Source: an uncultured Saprospiraceae bacterium (GTDB taxonomy: Bacteria; Bacteroidota; Bacteroidia; Chitinophagales; Saprospiraceae). From it: DNA of 64,000 bases. The stretch lies in assembly GCA_937929945.1 (NCBI GenBank), contig CALFUK010000048.1, forward strand, positions 61,271-125,270, written 5' to 3'. Position 1 is the stretch's first letter. Each line of letters opens with the position of its first letter. This document shows positions 35,049 through 45,456 of the stretch, piece after piece. Below the pieces are notes generated by a model, which had not been told where the DNA came from, searched no databases, and saw nothing but the letters and a program-made list of their open reading frames with translations. Made by a program: the position numbers and the translations under genes.

Positions 35049-36548
35049 ATGTTCAACAAGAGTCAATCCATCATCTCATTATTCGTGACCGCGATCACAT
35101 CCTTGCTCCTGCTCTCCTGTAAGGGTGAGCCTTCCGCGAGTGCCCAGACGAGCAGCTATAGCCCTACCACCCAGTCAAATGTCATCACCTCCTCGGCTGA
35201 TGCGACCAGAGATCCTGTGATGGGTAGTGCTGCAGACATCCAGATAAGCGCCATTGGAGCACCAGCGGGAAGTGCATTTCTGATCGGAATACTGGGCGAC
35301 CAGCGATTTAGAATGGATTCTACCTCTGTCAATGCTCAGGGCCAGCTTTCATTCGTCGAGCCAGAAGGCTATCCTCAAGGTCACTACTTTGTCTATTTCT
35401 CTAACAATCGCAACTTTCAAGTCTTGCTGGGAGAAGACCAGACCTTCACCATCGATGTCGAAATGGCCGATGTGCTGAATACCATGAAGGTGTCAGGCAG
35501 CATCGATAATGAGCTGCTCTATGATAATATGCGCTTCGAAGAGGGGCTACGACCACAGTTCGCTGCTATAGCAGAAGAGCTAAAGACAGTACAAGAAGGG
35601 ACAGCAGCTTATGATGCCGTAAAAGCGAAGCAGACAGCCCTGGTGGACCAGAGAAAATCCCACTTAGACCAAGTCTTCAAGAAGCACCAAGGCTCACTCT
35701 ATGTGTCATTTAAAAAGTCGGGGCAAAATCCTGATCCACGCATGGACTTAGAGGAGCAGGCCAGGCTAGCTGCCTACCGAAAAGATTTCTGGAATAATGT
35801 AGACTTCGGAGATGCGCGCCTGCTGCGTACGCCTGTCATCTTCAATAAGCTAAAGCGCTACATGGACGAGCTCACACAGCAGCACCCAGACTCTGTCACT
35901 AACTCAGCTATCTGGCTGATCGATCGCTCTGAGCCCTATCCTGACTATTTTAAATTTTTCGCTAACTGGGTACCGCTAACTTACGAGCCGACTAAGACCA
36001 CTCTGATGGATCCTGAGATGGTGCTGACCAGAATTATCCAGCGCTACTTCACGCATGAGAAAGCATTTTGGGTAGACAGTGTATCCATCTACGGCTTTCA
36101 GCAGAGAGCTGCAGAGATGGCTGGCAGCCTCATCGGCAATCAAGCACCTAATGTGACCTCCACCGATCCAGATGGCAATCCACAGACGCTACTCGACAAT
36201 AAAGCTGACTACCTCATTGTCTACATGTATAATCCAGAGTGCGAACACTGCATGGAGCAGACCCCAAAGCTGGTAGACTTCTACAATCAGCAGAGCCGCA
36301 AGGAGATAGATGTCTACGCCATCGCCATCGATACTGATGATACGAAGTGGAAGAACTACATCAAGAAAAACAACATGAGCTGGACGAATGTCCACGATCC
36401 TTCGAACCGATCCATATATGGCAAATACTACGTAGACCATACGCCAGAACTCTATGTCTTGAATCCTGATCGCATCATCATCGGTAAGAACTTGAAGGTA
36501 AATCAGGTGATGACCGTCGTGAACCGAGACAAGGAAAAAAGAGGATAG
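35049..36548 (+). CDS. DUF5106-type lipoprotein with thioredoxin domain
   Basis: 499 residues with lipobox LLLLSCKG. The N-terminal domain (about 60-160: SAFLIGILGDQRFRMDS, GHYFVYFSNNRNFQVL) resembles DUF4369, followed by a helical DUF5106 domain and a C-terminal TlpA-like thioredoxin domain (about 365-490). The redox site is CEHC (Cys398 and Cys401) in MYNPECEHCMEQTPKLVD, with the thioredoxin-type cis-proline in HTPELYV. It likely reduces or isomerises periplasmic disulfides. No cytochrome c-type maturation gene is adjacent. Confidence 0.88.
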   Translation: MFNKSQSIISLFVTAITSLLLLSCKGEPSASAQTSSYSPTTQSNVITSSADATRDPVMGSAADIQISAIGAPAGSAFLIGILGDQRFRMDSTSVNAQGQLSFVEPEGYPQGHYFVYFSNNRNFQVLLGEDQTFTIDVEMADVLNTMKVSGSIDNELLYDNMRFEEGLRPQFAAIAEELKTVQEGTAAYDAVKAKQTALVDQRKSHLDQVFKKHQGSLYVSFKKSGQNPDPRMDLEEQARLAAYRKDFWNNVDFGDARLLRTPVIFNKLKRYMDELTQQHPDSVTNSAIWLIDRSEPYPDYFKFFANWVPLTYEPTKTTLMDPEMVLTRIIQRYFTHEKAFWVDSVSIYGFQQRAAEMAGSLIGNQAPNVTSTDPDGNPQTLLDNKADYLIVYMYNPECEHCMEQTPKLVDFYNQQSRKEIDVYAIAIDTDDTKWKNYIKKNNMSWTNVHDPSNRSIYGKYYVDHTPELYVLNPDRIIIGKNLKVNQVMTVVNRDKEKRG

Positions 36549-36757
36549 TCATCACAGTCCCGTATCAACTTCTAAGAAAGACATAGGACCTTAAAAAAGG
36601 AATAGGAGCTGTTAAAACTCTTAACCTATGTAATCAAATTGTAGTGATAAGGTTAAAGTTTGTAGTGAATCTGTAGGAAACCGTAGAGTAGCTGTAGGAT
36701 CAAAGGTAAATAACTATACATTTGCACCATCTGTAGCGTTCAACACCTTTTGACGCC
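36549..36757 (+). promoter_or_regulatory. Upstream region of the metalloprotease with phased TGTAG repeats and a -7 box
   Basis: A TACATTTG box at 36717-36724 (exact TAnnTTTG) lies 34 bases before the ATG at 36758. Upstream, TGTAG occurs at 36640, 36661, 36672 and 36693 with CGTAG at 36682, so spacings are 21, 11, 10 and 11 bases. This 10-11-base phasing puts the copies on one face of the helix, as expected of an activator-binding array. Confidence 0.45.
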
Positions 36758-39430
36758 ATGAATATTACACCTATTCTGCGCTTAGCATTGCTATGCTTTG
36801 TCGCTAGTTTACACTGCTCGCTTCTCAGCTCTGCTCTATACAGCCAAGAAGTCCTAAGCTTCTCTTCTTTAGACATATCTAATAAAAAAAGAAATACCCA
36901 GTACCCTCTGCCAGATGGTGCGGCCACCATTAGTTTGGAGCATCGAGCAATCAAAAAACTGAGTCAGCAAGACCTGACAGGCTTGAATCTCCGCGTAGAT
37001 GCCACACATCAATGGCCTCTGGAGCTGCAGCAAGTAGACCTGCTTTCAGATGAATACTCTGTGCAGATGATCGGAACCGATGCCCGCCAACATAAAGCTA
37101 AGGCAGACGAAATGCACTTCTACCAAGGCCACATCAAAGGCAACCCCTCCTCTTATGTCAGCATCAGTATTTCTGAGGGATACTTCTCTGCTATGATCAA
37201 TACACAGCTGGAACAGTACTATATCGAACCAATCATAGGAAATACCACCAATACGGAGCAGCACTATATGATCTATGATGCCTCAGGGCCTGGCTACATA
37301 CTGCCCATGCACTGTGCATCAGATCACAATACAGTGACCCCAGAGCGCATCAACAAACAATATGGACAGGTAGCAGACTGCATGGAAATAGAATTAGCCA
37401 TAGCAATAGATTACGCCTATGTCAGCAGATACTATCATGATGCGCAGCTCGCGATTAATCAGAGTCTACATGTGATGAATATGGTCAGCGCAGACTTCAA
37501 GCATCAATTCGCTACTGACATTAACTTCAGAGTGACGGAGCACGTGGTATCCACATGTGTGACTTGCGATCCGTGGCCAGTATCCACTGATGCAGTGCTA
37601 CTACTGGATGAATTTTCTGCTTGGGCTCAAAGCGGAGGCTTTGGCTCAGAGCATGACCTGGGCCAGTTTTTAACTGGGCGAAATATACACAAAGACCTGA
37701 ACCAAAGCTTCGTAGGCTATGCACATACAGGAGCTGCCTGCAGCAAGAATCAGTACCATCTCTTAGAAGGCCTAAGCGCAGCAGACTGGAAGCGCAGAGT
37801 GATCTGCTCACACGAGATAGGCCACAACCTCAGCTGTCAGCATGACCCAACTGGCTCCTCCACCATCATGTCACCCACGCTGACTAATTCTTCGTCATGG
37901 TCCGCTAATTCTATCCAGCAGATAGACCAGTTTCTGAAGAAATCTACATGCATCTCTTCCTGCCAAGATGTGGCCTGCGGCACTGTCCAAAACATCAAGT
38001 TAATAGCGCTTACAGATACCAGCTTAGAGATAGAATGGGATCCTGCAGCATCAGGGACCTATCAGCTCAGACTGATAGAGCTGTCCAGCCAGAAGACCAT
38101 ATTGGACCGTCTTACCGCTGATACTAAGATGATCATTCACGAGAATTTTTCGCCCTGCCAGGAGTATGAGCTTCAGCTGATCCATCACTGCCCCAGTGGG
38201 AATAGATCCGCCGTGACCCAGCGTCTCTTCCATACATCATTTGATCATCAAGTCACTATTACAGACATAGAGACAGCTGACTGCGTACCAGGGCAAAACA
38301 GTCAATATCGCTTAGATATCATCATTGAGCATCAGGCACGATCAGGCACACCAGTCTATATCGATATAGATGGCAAGACTTATAAAAAATACTTCTCATT
38401 CAGTCCACAGCGTTTGAGTATTAATCTTTTGACATCCGCACAGCGAGAATCCATAGAGCTTGCCGTCTATACAGTGCACAGAGGAATCAAGTCATGTGTA
38501 TCTACCAGTCGTTATCTCAGCCCTACTGCAAACTGTGATCTCTATGAGTCGGAAAATTTTAATCGGTGCAGCATTCCCTCTGACTGGGATATCACCTCAT
38601 CGAATCAGTCCTACTTCACATATCCATATGACTGGTCAGTGGGTGATCATACTCGAAAAATATTGAACTATGCCAAATCAAATAATGAATATAGCTCTTT
38701 GAGTATTGACGGGAGCTGCATGGCCTATTTTGATGATGACATCGACTCTAGCCAGGACTATACTGGTATCACTACACTCTACAGCCCGGTGTACGACATC
38801 AGCGCATTTGAGGATGTGTCTCTCGAGTTAGATTATATATTTCATTCTTTCGCTGATATCAAAGGAGAGAATGCCAGCTATTTCAAGATAGAAGTGTGGG
38901 ATGGCCAGGTGTGGCATACCATTCTCTATGAGCAAGAAAACGCCTGCCCTTGGTCCGACACTTGGGATGAAGCATGCATCCAGCATATGAATGTAGTTCT
39001 AGACAAATGGAGGCATGACAAACTACAATTCAAGTTCGTCTATTCTGATGGAGATGCTGGTGAATGGGCTGGTATGGTGGCACTAGATAATATCTTGCTG
39101 AGTGGAGAGAGGCGCAGTCAAGTAGAATGTCAAAGCGATGCAAACTGTAACACATGCAGCAATGGAGTGATGGATGGAAGCGAAACAGATATTGACTGTG
39201 GAGGGCCTGACTGTACACCATGCCGAGTACCCTGCCCGACTAAAAAGGCAGTCTTATATACAGTGGATGCTCACACTACCTACAGTAATGCAGATACGAT
39301 AGTCACTGCTGCCATCATCGACCAAGCGGGCGTGCAGCTCTCTCCAGGATCTGAAGCGGTGTTACATCCCGGTTTTGAGGTTGCACCTGGATATAGCTTT
39401 GAAGTTGTGATATCCCCATGTCAAAATTAA
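36758..39430 (+). CDS. Secreted metzincin-type metalloprotease, multidomain
   Basis: 890 residues with a signal peptide (LRLALLCFVASLHCSLLSSALYS). A pro-like N-terminal region (about 50-190) is followed by a reprolysin-like catalytic domain. The zinc site is HEIGHNLSCQH with ligands His352, His356 and His362 and catalytic Glu353; the glycine usual at the eighth position of HExxHxxGxxH is Ser. Downstream are a fibronectin-like domain, a jelly-roll/MAM-like region with FNRCSIPSDWDI, a CSNGVMDGSETDIDCGGPDC motif, and a C-terminal stretch ending LSPGSEAVLHPGFEVAPGYSF, seen in other Bacteroidota surface proteins. No type A T9SS sorting domain is visible. Confidence 0.88.
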   Translation: MNITPILRLALLCFVASLHCSLLSSALYSQEVLSFSSLDISNKKRNTQYPLPDGAATISLEHRAIKKLSQQDLTGLNLRVDATHQWPLELQQVDLLSDEYSVQMIGTDARQHKAKADEMHFYQGHIKGNPSSYVSISISEGYFSAMINTQLEQYYIEPIIGNTTNTEQHYMIYDASGPGYILPMHCASDHNTVTPERINKQYGQVADCMEIELAIAIDYAYVSRYYHDAQLAINQSLHVMNMVSADFKHQFATDINFRVTEHVVSTCVTCDPWPVSTDAVLLLDEFSAWAQSGGFGSEHDLGQFLTGRNIHKDLNQSFVGYAHTGAACSKNQYHLLEGLSAADWKRRVICSHEIGHNLSCQHDPTGSSTIMSPTLTNSSSWSANSIQQIDQFLKKSTCISSCQDVACGTVQNIKLIALTDTSLEIEWDPAASGTYQLRLIELSSQKTILDRLTADTKMIIHENFSPCQEYELQLIHHCPSGNRSAVTQRLFHTSFDHQVTITDIETADCVPGQNSQYRLDIIIEHQARSGTPVYIDIDGKTYKKYFSFSPQRLSINLLTSAQRESIELAVYTVHRGIKSCVSTSRYLSPTANCDLYESENFNRCSIPSDWDITSSNQSYFTYPYDWSVGDHTRKILNYAKSNNEYSSLSIDGSCMAYFDDDIDSSQDYTGITTLYSPVYDISAFEDVSLELDYIFHSFADIKGENASYFKIEVWDGQVWHTILYEQENACPWSDTWDEACIQHMNVVLDKWRHDKLQFKFVYSDGDAGEWAGMVALDNILLSGERRSQVECQSDANCNTCSNGVMDGSETDIDCGGPDCTPCRVPCPTKKAVLYTVDAHTTYSNADTIVTAAIIDQAGVQLSPGSEAVLHPGFEVAPGYSFEVVISPCQN

Positions 39431-39485
39431 AAATAGAGTGACCTTCTATGCTGTGACTTGTGACTCTACCTGAGTGATAGAGCTG

Positions 39486-39733
39486 CTATAGCTTCATCAA
39501 GGTTTTTGATACACGCTGATCCTTCGCTTCGATCACGTATTGAAAAATACCTGTCTCTGGTATCATGTCATCGTTAATTTCAAATTGGTGGTGCCCCTTT
39601 TCATAGTAGCCTTCTTGTTGGTAGATTAATCCTCCTGCCACATTAAAAATAGAGAGGCTAACCTGACCAGCAGCGGGTACCTGAAAATCTATTAGACTGA
39701 ATGTCCTAAACGGATTAGGATAATTCTGTCCCA
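39486..39733 (-). other. T9SS type A C-terminal sorting domain
   Basis: NYPNPF start, SLIDFQVPAAGQVSLSIFN core and a final SKTLMKL: the standard signal for secretion through the type IX system and anchoring to the cell surface. Confidence 0.85.
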
Positions 39734-42700
39734 CGGCAAGCGATGATGCTGCGCTGGGTGTGAAGTCTAAAGAAAGGCCGATTGACTCCCGCTGAGCAGT
39801 ATACACCTCTGGGACTAAGTCTTGCTGAACTAAGATCAATGCATCACTGAGTCGTATCGGACGCTCTCCGCCTCTGAGTGTCATCGTGATTGATATCTGC
39901 TTATCGTCATTCTGATCATTCATATAGACCAGCTTCGCGCGGCTGTCCGCTACATTTCTATTTGACTCATTAAATCCTGCCGCATCAGAGCGGAGAGACA
40001 ATAAGCTGAGGCCGTCAAGAGCTAGCTCTAGCTGCATCCCCATCAGCTCAGTAGAAGATTCTATCTTCATCTTCACAGTCACGACTTCTTCTGGTTGCAC
40101 CATGACATCGGCTACACTCATTCCTAATGTTTCACTTCTGGATTCTGCGGCATGTCGCATACTACCATTAACATCCCCCAGCTTGATGCCGATAAAGTCA
40201 TGATTTGACATCTGATTAAAATCAGTGTGTAGTGAGATATCCGCCACAGCTGGCCATGGCTTACGAGCCTCATAATCAATCTGCGCATCAAAAAATTTCC
40301 ACTCAGATCTACCTTCAAAGCTCAATAATTCTCTTTGTAAGTTTACAATATCTGCTGCCGTTATTTTCTGATCCCCATTCGCATCTGCTGCAAAATATTG
40401 ATACGGAGACTCGAAGTGACTCATGCCTAGTATGTGTTGTTGAATCAAAATAATATCTAATGTGCTGACGCCCTCTATGCTTTGATCAGCGTGATACGCC
40501 GCTTTCAATTGTACCTGGTGACCCATAGGCACATGGGCAAATGAATAACGACCTGCAGCATCCGTATGCGTCTGCATTGTTTGCTCATTCATATGCAGTG
40601 ATACACCTACATTACTAAAATCTGAGCCGTACATGGTATGCACACGGCCGCTGATCTGAGCCATAGAGTTGCTTTGGGTACACTCATGATTGATCCTAAG
40701 TTCTACATCACACTTACTGCCATTAGCCCCAGCATCCCATACCCATACATCGTAAGAGAGGATCTCATTAAGTGAATCACACGTTACGTTGATGCTGGTC
40801 TGATTCTCAAATCCTGATTCACCTGGCTTAATTGGTGAGACTCCATTCGCGACTATGGTATAGCGTAATTCTTCAGCCGCAGTACAATTATCCGAGCTGG
40901 ATAGATTGAAGTCATTCGCCCAGACCATACCTCCAGTATCTACGAGCATCTGGCTACTAAGTCCCGCTGCGCATATTGGCGTGGGTGCTTCGTTATCGTT
41001 GACGATAATGATACTTGTATCTCTTGACGTATTTCCGCATCCATCTTTGACTGACCAGATGATGTAGTTATTGATAGATGCCGCTGACAGATCCGTATCA
41101 ATAGTAATACTAGCGCCTCGCTCCTGACCAACTTCAGATAGTAGTCCATTCTTATAGAATTGATACTGCCAGCTCATACTTTGATTAGCCACATCACTCT
41201 GCCCACAGCCCTCTGTAGCTATAGCAGTCAGTCTCACATCAGCGATGCATCCTGTAGCTAGGTCTACCCTCACCGTATCCATAATGCTGAGCACTGGCTG
41301 CAGTGTATCCACCACAGTGATGATCTGATTATAACTATAATAGCCATCCCTCTCGAATTCTTCAAGCATGAAGTATACTGAATCCTGGATGGGTGGCCCA
41401 TAGCCCTTATCACAGTCCGCACACTCACCCTGACTCCAATCCTCTACGGCTATGAATTTATCTGACTGTTCATTATTCTCTGTATTAGGATCATATGTAC
41501 ACCAATCTATGATCGTCCATTTGTTGATAATTTTGTAGCAAGCGCCAGCGCTAGCTACTGTATCAGTCTTAACACTTGATGCTACCAGACCACAGTCTGA
41601 AGCACACCAAATAGGTGCTTGGTGTGCTATGGCATCTGATAAACAGTCAGCAGATTCTCCCATGGCTATCTGCACATCTTCAATAATACCGACTTCCACG
41701 CTACGCTTACATTCTAAGAGGATACCTGTAATTACTTGGTTATTGTAATGCTTAGGCCATTTAATAGTCGATGGTTCAAACTTGGAAGAATCTGAAAAAC
41801 TGATTTTATATTCACATGATGGCTCATCGATTGATAAGCGATCATCTTGATTTAAGTCTATGTACCACTCCTGCAGGATTGGCTTAGTGGAGCAGCTCAG
41901 TACTGCTGAGCTTTCCGTCATTTTAATTTGCCTGCCAAAGTCTCGGCAAAAATCTCCAATGATTTCTGGCCGATATCTATTCTCTTCTCCGCAGTCTATG
42001 ACCTGATCCTCGCACATCAGCCGAGGGGTGAAATCATTTTCTACTTTGATTTTTACCTCACAGCTGCTGCGATTCTTAGCCTCATCCTGCACCACCAGAG
42101 CTACTCGGATATCTTTACCCAGATCTTGACAGTTGAATGAGGCAAACTCTGTCCCAAGTCTTGGCACCGTATTAGGTCGAGGCAAGATTCTCAATACGGA
42201 TAGAGTGATGCTGTCACAGCCAAGATCATTACTCCCACCACTCAGATCCCGAGCGTATATCTGGGCGAATCCGTTGATCTGCTCAAAGTCTGTGGATAGA
42301 TTGACCGTCAAATCTTGGATGCAAGATGCGACAGGCTTTATGGTATCCAGTACCGCTACATTGAAGAATATATTGGACTGATTTCCGCAGTCATCACTCA
42401 GTATCGCTTTGACCTGTACAGGCACATTATTTTTTGGAATGTTAGTGATGATCCCGTCTTGTACGATTCCCACATTCGTCTCCCAGCGTATGTCTACTAC
42501 TTCATCACAGGCATCTTCTACCAGTACATCTGGCAAAGGAAAGCTCCCTGTACAGACCCAGGGGTCCAGGTAGGAGATCGCATCATTGATAAAGCTGATG
42601 GGATTCTGATGACCATGTTCATCCATCTGCAATAAACTAGGTGCCTTAGTATCTTGTATATGGATCAATTGAGATTCTGACTTTATGGTCGTCGAACTAC

Positions 42701-45308
42701 ACCAGTCATAAAAAGTCCAGTCTCTGATGATTTTCTTAGATGATCCGCAGATGGGAAATTCAGTATCTGAATAGCTGACCACTACATTACAAAGCTTGTC
42801 AATAATCGGCAGCTCTTGAAATCCCACCTCCACATCAATGGTGTCTTTTACAAAGCTATCTCGGGTCATTTCTGCAGCTTCTTGGATGATGATCCATTCA
42901 TCTTCACCATCGTTATCAATGTCCTTGGCGACAAGTTTCTCTCTGAGCGCAGTGAATGTCGTGATAGTGATCGTATCAATATTCACAATGGCTTTCTCAG
43001 TCTTGATCGAATCAAGATCAATGTAGTATGGATAGGCTCTTGTGATGTCTTGCAGCCGACTGAGGATGGTATCAGGAATGGCAGCCGTCACCTTCGCATC
43101 ATAGCACTCTAAGACAGCATCATCTGGAAAATTAAAAAATATATCAAACTCATGCTTATCTACAGGCAATGCTCGGCGAGCATAGCGCTGGCAAATACGA
43201 TCCGTAATGACATCATTCCCATGAGCGATCTTCTTGATGATGTACTCTATCTCAATGATCTCTTCTCCTGAATCACATAGTGTATCGATGATGGATTCAT
43301 GGCGCTGCACATCTAGTATTTCTTCCACCCCACACCTGTCTAGATAGTGCAGTAACTCTGCCTTAGTGACGAGGTCTTGCGGCACCCTGTGATTATCATT
43401 ACAGAATATCTTACAATTAGTTGGCACCGTGGCATCAGTCTCACATCCACAGGGTAACTCTATCTCAGGGATCACATTGATCTCTACCAGTACCTCACCC
43501 CAGCACGAATTATCTAAGCAGCTCACTTCGTACCGGTACAGTTCACCTGCATCAGAAGCATAAAGTGAATCAGTACGGACGAAAGCATCATTCTCATCAA
43601 AGAAGGCGACCGAATAGACAGCTGGCAATGCATCTTCCAGAAATGAATCATAATCTACCTTCACCACACAAGTGTCCAATGATATATTGACTCTATCATT
43701 ACAAGCTAAGACCGCACATGCATCTTCGAAGCAGATCAGTTCAAAACATCTACTGTCATCATCAAGATCTGAATAGACAGAATTTTCCAGGTCTACTGTG
43801 ACACCTGATGGACTTGCTATATTAACTGTGGTGATGGCATTGGTATATGATTCTGCCGTGAGCGCATTCACCCAGACGGCATCTGCACAGACATCAGAGT
43901 CCATGAATAAAGCCGGATCAGCTACTGCAAAGCACAGCTCATAAAGTACCGCTACCTCATTAGAATCAATCAGCAGGGGCGCAGCGCCCGTGTAGTCAAT
44001 TGCAATATCTAGTAATTTAAGATGATCATCAAATGCTAAAGAACCCAGAGAGCTCTGATCACCTCCATCCATATCATTGACTGATATGATGGAGTAATTC
44101 GCAGTCAGCTGCTGCCCCGCATCCAAGCTTGGCGAAGCATCAAGGGCATCTAGCACATCTCCATCATAGAACAGTCTCAAGTTATAACTACCCAGACTGT
44201 AATTGATATTGAGCGCCTTCATAAATACCTGGTAACATATGACGTCTGTCTGGCAGTCTACGTCTGGCTGGCTGAATGACAGCTCAAAGCTGACATCAGA
44301 ATTCAAGCATGTCGGTGCTGAGATATTCGGTATGCAAGGATTCGTTGGATCAGGATCTGCATTTACGCCAAGATCACATACCCCATCTTGATCCCGATCT
44401 ACAAAATTAGGAATGCAGGGATCATTCGGATCAGGATCTGCATTAGCACCTTGATCACATACACCATCCTGATCTGCGTCTACTCCATTAGGGATACAAG
44501 CATTAGCAGGATTAGGGTCAGGATTATTTCCGATATCACACACGCCATCTCCATCTGCATCTACATTATTAGGCACGCATGGGTTATTGGGGTCAGGATC
44601 AGGATTGTCCCCCTCATCACATACACCGTCACCGTCCATATCGACAATAGGTATGCAGGGATCAGAAGAATCGCAGAGATCAGTGATGCAGTTATTATCA
44701 TCATCCAGATTAGTGTAGCTGGATGTAGCGAGTGACAATGTGCCACCAGTCGCGACATTAAGAGTCGTCACAGAATTAGTGTATCCTGTGTTTGTATTTT
44801 GATTAACCCAGATGACTGGCAGGCAGACAGCTGGATCATTGATGAGTGCATCATCAATCGTATTAAAGCAAATTTGTTCTACTATAGTGACAGGAGTCTG
44901 GCTTACCGATATGGGTGTGGATGGAGTGTAGTCTATGGCTATCTCAGAAAAACCTAAGGTAGACTCAAAATCTAATTGGCCTAAGCCACTCGCATCGGCG
45001 CATACATTTCGGATGTTGCTAATCTGATAAGCAGAGGGTAAAGAAGTAGAGGGGCTCGTCTCATTTAATGTGACTAAGCCGCAGTGGTAAAAGAATCTTA
45101 AATTGAATGATCCAAGATCAAATGCAGCGTCAGCAGAAGCGATTGTGATATCATAACAAATCTCTGCTCCTTGGCAATCTACATCTACATTACTGAATCC
45201 TAAGTCAAAATTTTGTGCTTGTAAAAGCGTCGTCGGTAGTAGTGACGCTAATAGGATTATCATCCCAAAGACATAACCTTGTAGTGACGCACTGCTGTAA
45301 TTAATCAC
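39486..45308 (-). CDS. Giant T9SS-exported surface protein with dockerin-like and TSP3-like parts (1940 aa)
   Basis: Starts at GTG 45308; an in-frame ATG 15 codons later could also serve, and either gives a hydrophobic signal ending LLQAQ. Order of modules: shared 'LRLFYD' module 1 (45209-44688), four TSP3-like D-x-D-G-V-C-D repeats (about 44665-44320), module 2 (44291-43748), a long cysteine-rich region with HYR-like domains, a CarboxypepD-regulatory-like domain, a dockerin-like segment (DANGDQKITAADIVNLQ), a cohesin-like beta domain and a type A T9SS sorting domain (NYPNPF to the C-terminus, about 39733-39486). Exported across the outer membrane and surface-bound. It is a paralogue of the next gene; both share FDP/FEPxTIKWPxHY in the middle. 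Exact function unknown. Confidence 0.9.
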   Translation of the reverse strand: MINYSSASLQGYVFGMIILLASLLPTTLLQAQNFDLGFSNVDVDCQGAEICYDITIASADAAFDLGSFNLRFFYHCGLVTLNETSPSTSLPSAYQISNIRNVCADASGLGQLDFESTLGFSEIAIDYTPSTPISVSQTPVTIVEQICFNTIDDALINDPAVCLPVIWVNQNTNTGYTNSVTTLNVATGGTLSLATSSYTNLDDDNNCITDLCDSSDPCIPIVDMDGDGVCDEGDNPDPDPNNPCVPNNVDADGDGVCDIGNNPDPNPANACIPNGVDADQDGVCDQGANADPDPNDPCIPNFVDRDQDGVCDLGVNADPDPTNPCIPNISAPTCLNSDVSFELSFSQPDVDCQTDVICYQVFMKALNINYSLGSYNLRLFYDGDVLDALDASPSLDAGQQLTANYSIISVNDMDGGDQSSLGSLAFDDHLKLLDIAIDYTGAAPLLIDSNEVAVLYELCFAVADPALFMDSDVCADAVWVNALTAESYTNAITTVNIASPSGVTVDLENSVYSDLDDDSRCFELICFEDACAVLACNDRVNISLDTCVVKVDYDSFLEDALPAVYSVAFFDENDAFVRTDSLYASDAGELYRYEVSCLDNSCWGEVLVEINVIPEIELPCGCETDATVPTNCKIFCNDNHRVPQDLVTKAELLHYLDRCGVEEILDVQRHESIIDTLCDSGEEIIEIEYIIKKIAHGNDVITDRICQRYARRALPVDKHEFDIFFNFPDDAVLECYDAKVTAAIPDTILSRLQDITRAYPYYIDLDSIKTEKAIVNIDTITITTFTALREKLVAKDIDNDGEDEWIIIQEAAEMTRDSFVKDTIDVEVGFQELPIIDKLCNVVVSYSDTEFPICGSSKKIIRDWTFYDWCSSTTIKSESQLIHIQDTKAPSLLQMDEHGHQNPISFINDAISYLDPWVCTGSFPLPDVLVEDACDEVVDIRWETNVGIVQDGIITNIPKNNVPVQVKAILSDDCGNQSNIFFNVAVLDTIKPVASCIQDLTVNLSTDFEQINGFAQIYARDLSGGSNDLGCDSITLSVLRILPRPNTVPRLGTEFASFNCQDLGKDIRVALVVQDEAKNRSSCEVKIKVENDFTPRLMCEDQVIDCGEENRYRPEIIGDFCRDFGRQIKMTESSAVLSCSTKPILQEWYIDLNQDDRLSIDEPSCEYKISFSDSSKFEPSTIKWPKHYNNQVITGILLECKRSVEVGIIEDVQIAMGESADCLSDAIAHQAPIWCASDCGLVASSVKTDTVASAGACYKIINKWTIIDWCTYDPNTENNEQSDKFIAVEDWSQGECADCDKGYGPPIQDSVYFMLEEFERDGYYSYNQIITVVDTLQPVLSIMDTVRVDLATGCIADVRLTAIATEGCGQSDVANQSMSWQYQFYKNGLLSEVGQERGASITIDTDLSAASINNYIIWSVKDGCGNTSRDTSIIIVNDNEAPTPICAAGLSSQMLVDTGGMVWANDFNLSSSDNCTAAEELRYTIVANGVSPIKPGESGFENQTSINVTCDSLNEILSYDVWVWDAGANGSKCDVELRINHECTQSNSMAQISGRVHTMYGSDFSNVGVSLHMNEQTMQTHTDAAGRYSFAHVPMGHQVQLKAAYHADQSIEGVSTLDIILIQQHILGMSHFESPYQYFAADANGDQKITAADIVNLQRELLSFEGRSEWKFFDAQIDYEARKPWPAVADISLHTDFNQMSNHDFIGIKLGDVNGSMRHAAESRSETLGMSVADVMVQPEEVVTVKMKIESSTELMGMQLELALDGLSLLSLRSDAAGFNESNRNVADSRAKLVYMNDQNDDKQISITMTLRGGERPIRLSDALILVQQDLVPEVYTAQRESIGLSLDFTPSAASSLAVGQNYPNPFRTFSLIDFQVPAAGQVSLSIFNVAGGLIYQQEGYYEKGHHQFEINDDMIPETGIFQYVIEAKDQRVSKTLMKL
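44320..44665 (-). repeat. Four TSP3-like calcium-binding repeats
   Basis: Four ~28-aa units of the form DxDGVCDxGxNPDPxPxNPC inside the 1940-aa protein; the D-rich loop is the usual thrombospondin-type-3 calcium motif. Confidence 0.8.
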
Positions 45309-45365
45309 AATAAGAATTAAAATGGGAAAATAAAATTGGCTGAAACGTGAAGGCTGACTGATTAA

Positions 45366-45400
45366 AATACCAGCCCCGATAACCGTACAGGGCTGGTATT
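45366..45400 (-). terminator. Terminator after the 2277-aa gene
   Basis: An 11-bp stem (45366-45376 with 45390-45400) around a 13-base loop. On the minus strand it is followed by TTTTAAT, 57 bases beyond the stop. Confidence 0.8.
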
Positions 45401-45456
45401 ATATCTAATCAAATCAATAACTTTCTCAATCGTTTTACTATTTCTGGGGTACTATT

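Noticed and set aside
44388..44735. 115-aa Ile/Arg-rich plus-strand frame with repeats
   Set aside because: Antisense of the TSP3-like repeats in the 1940-aa gene.
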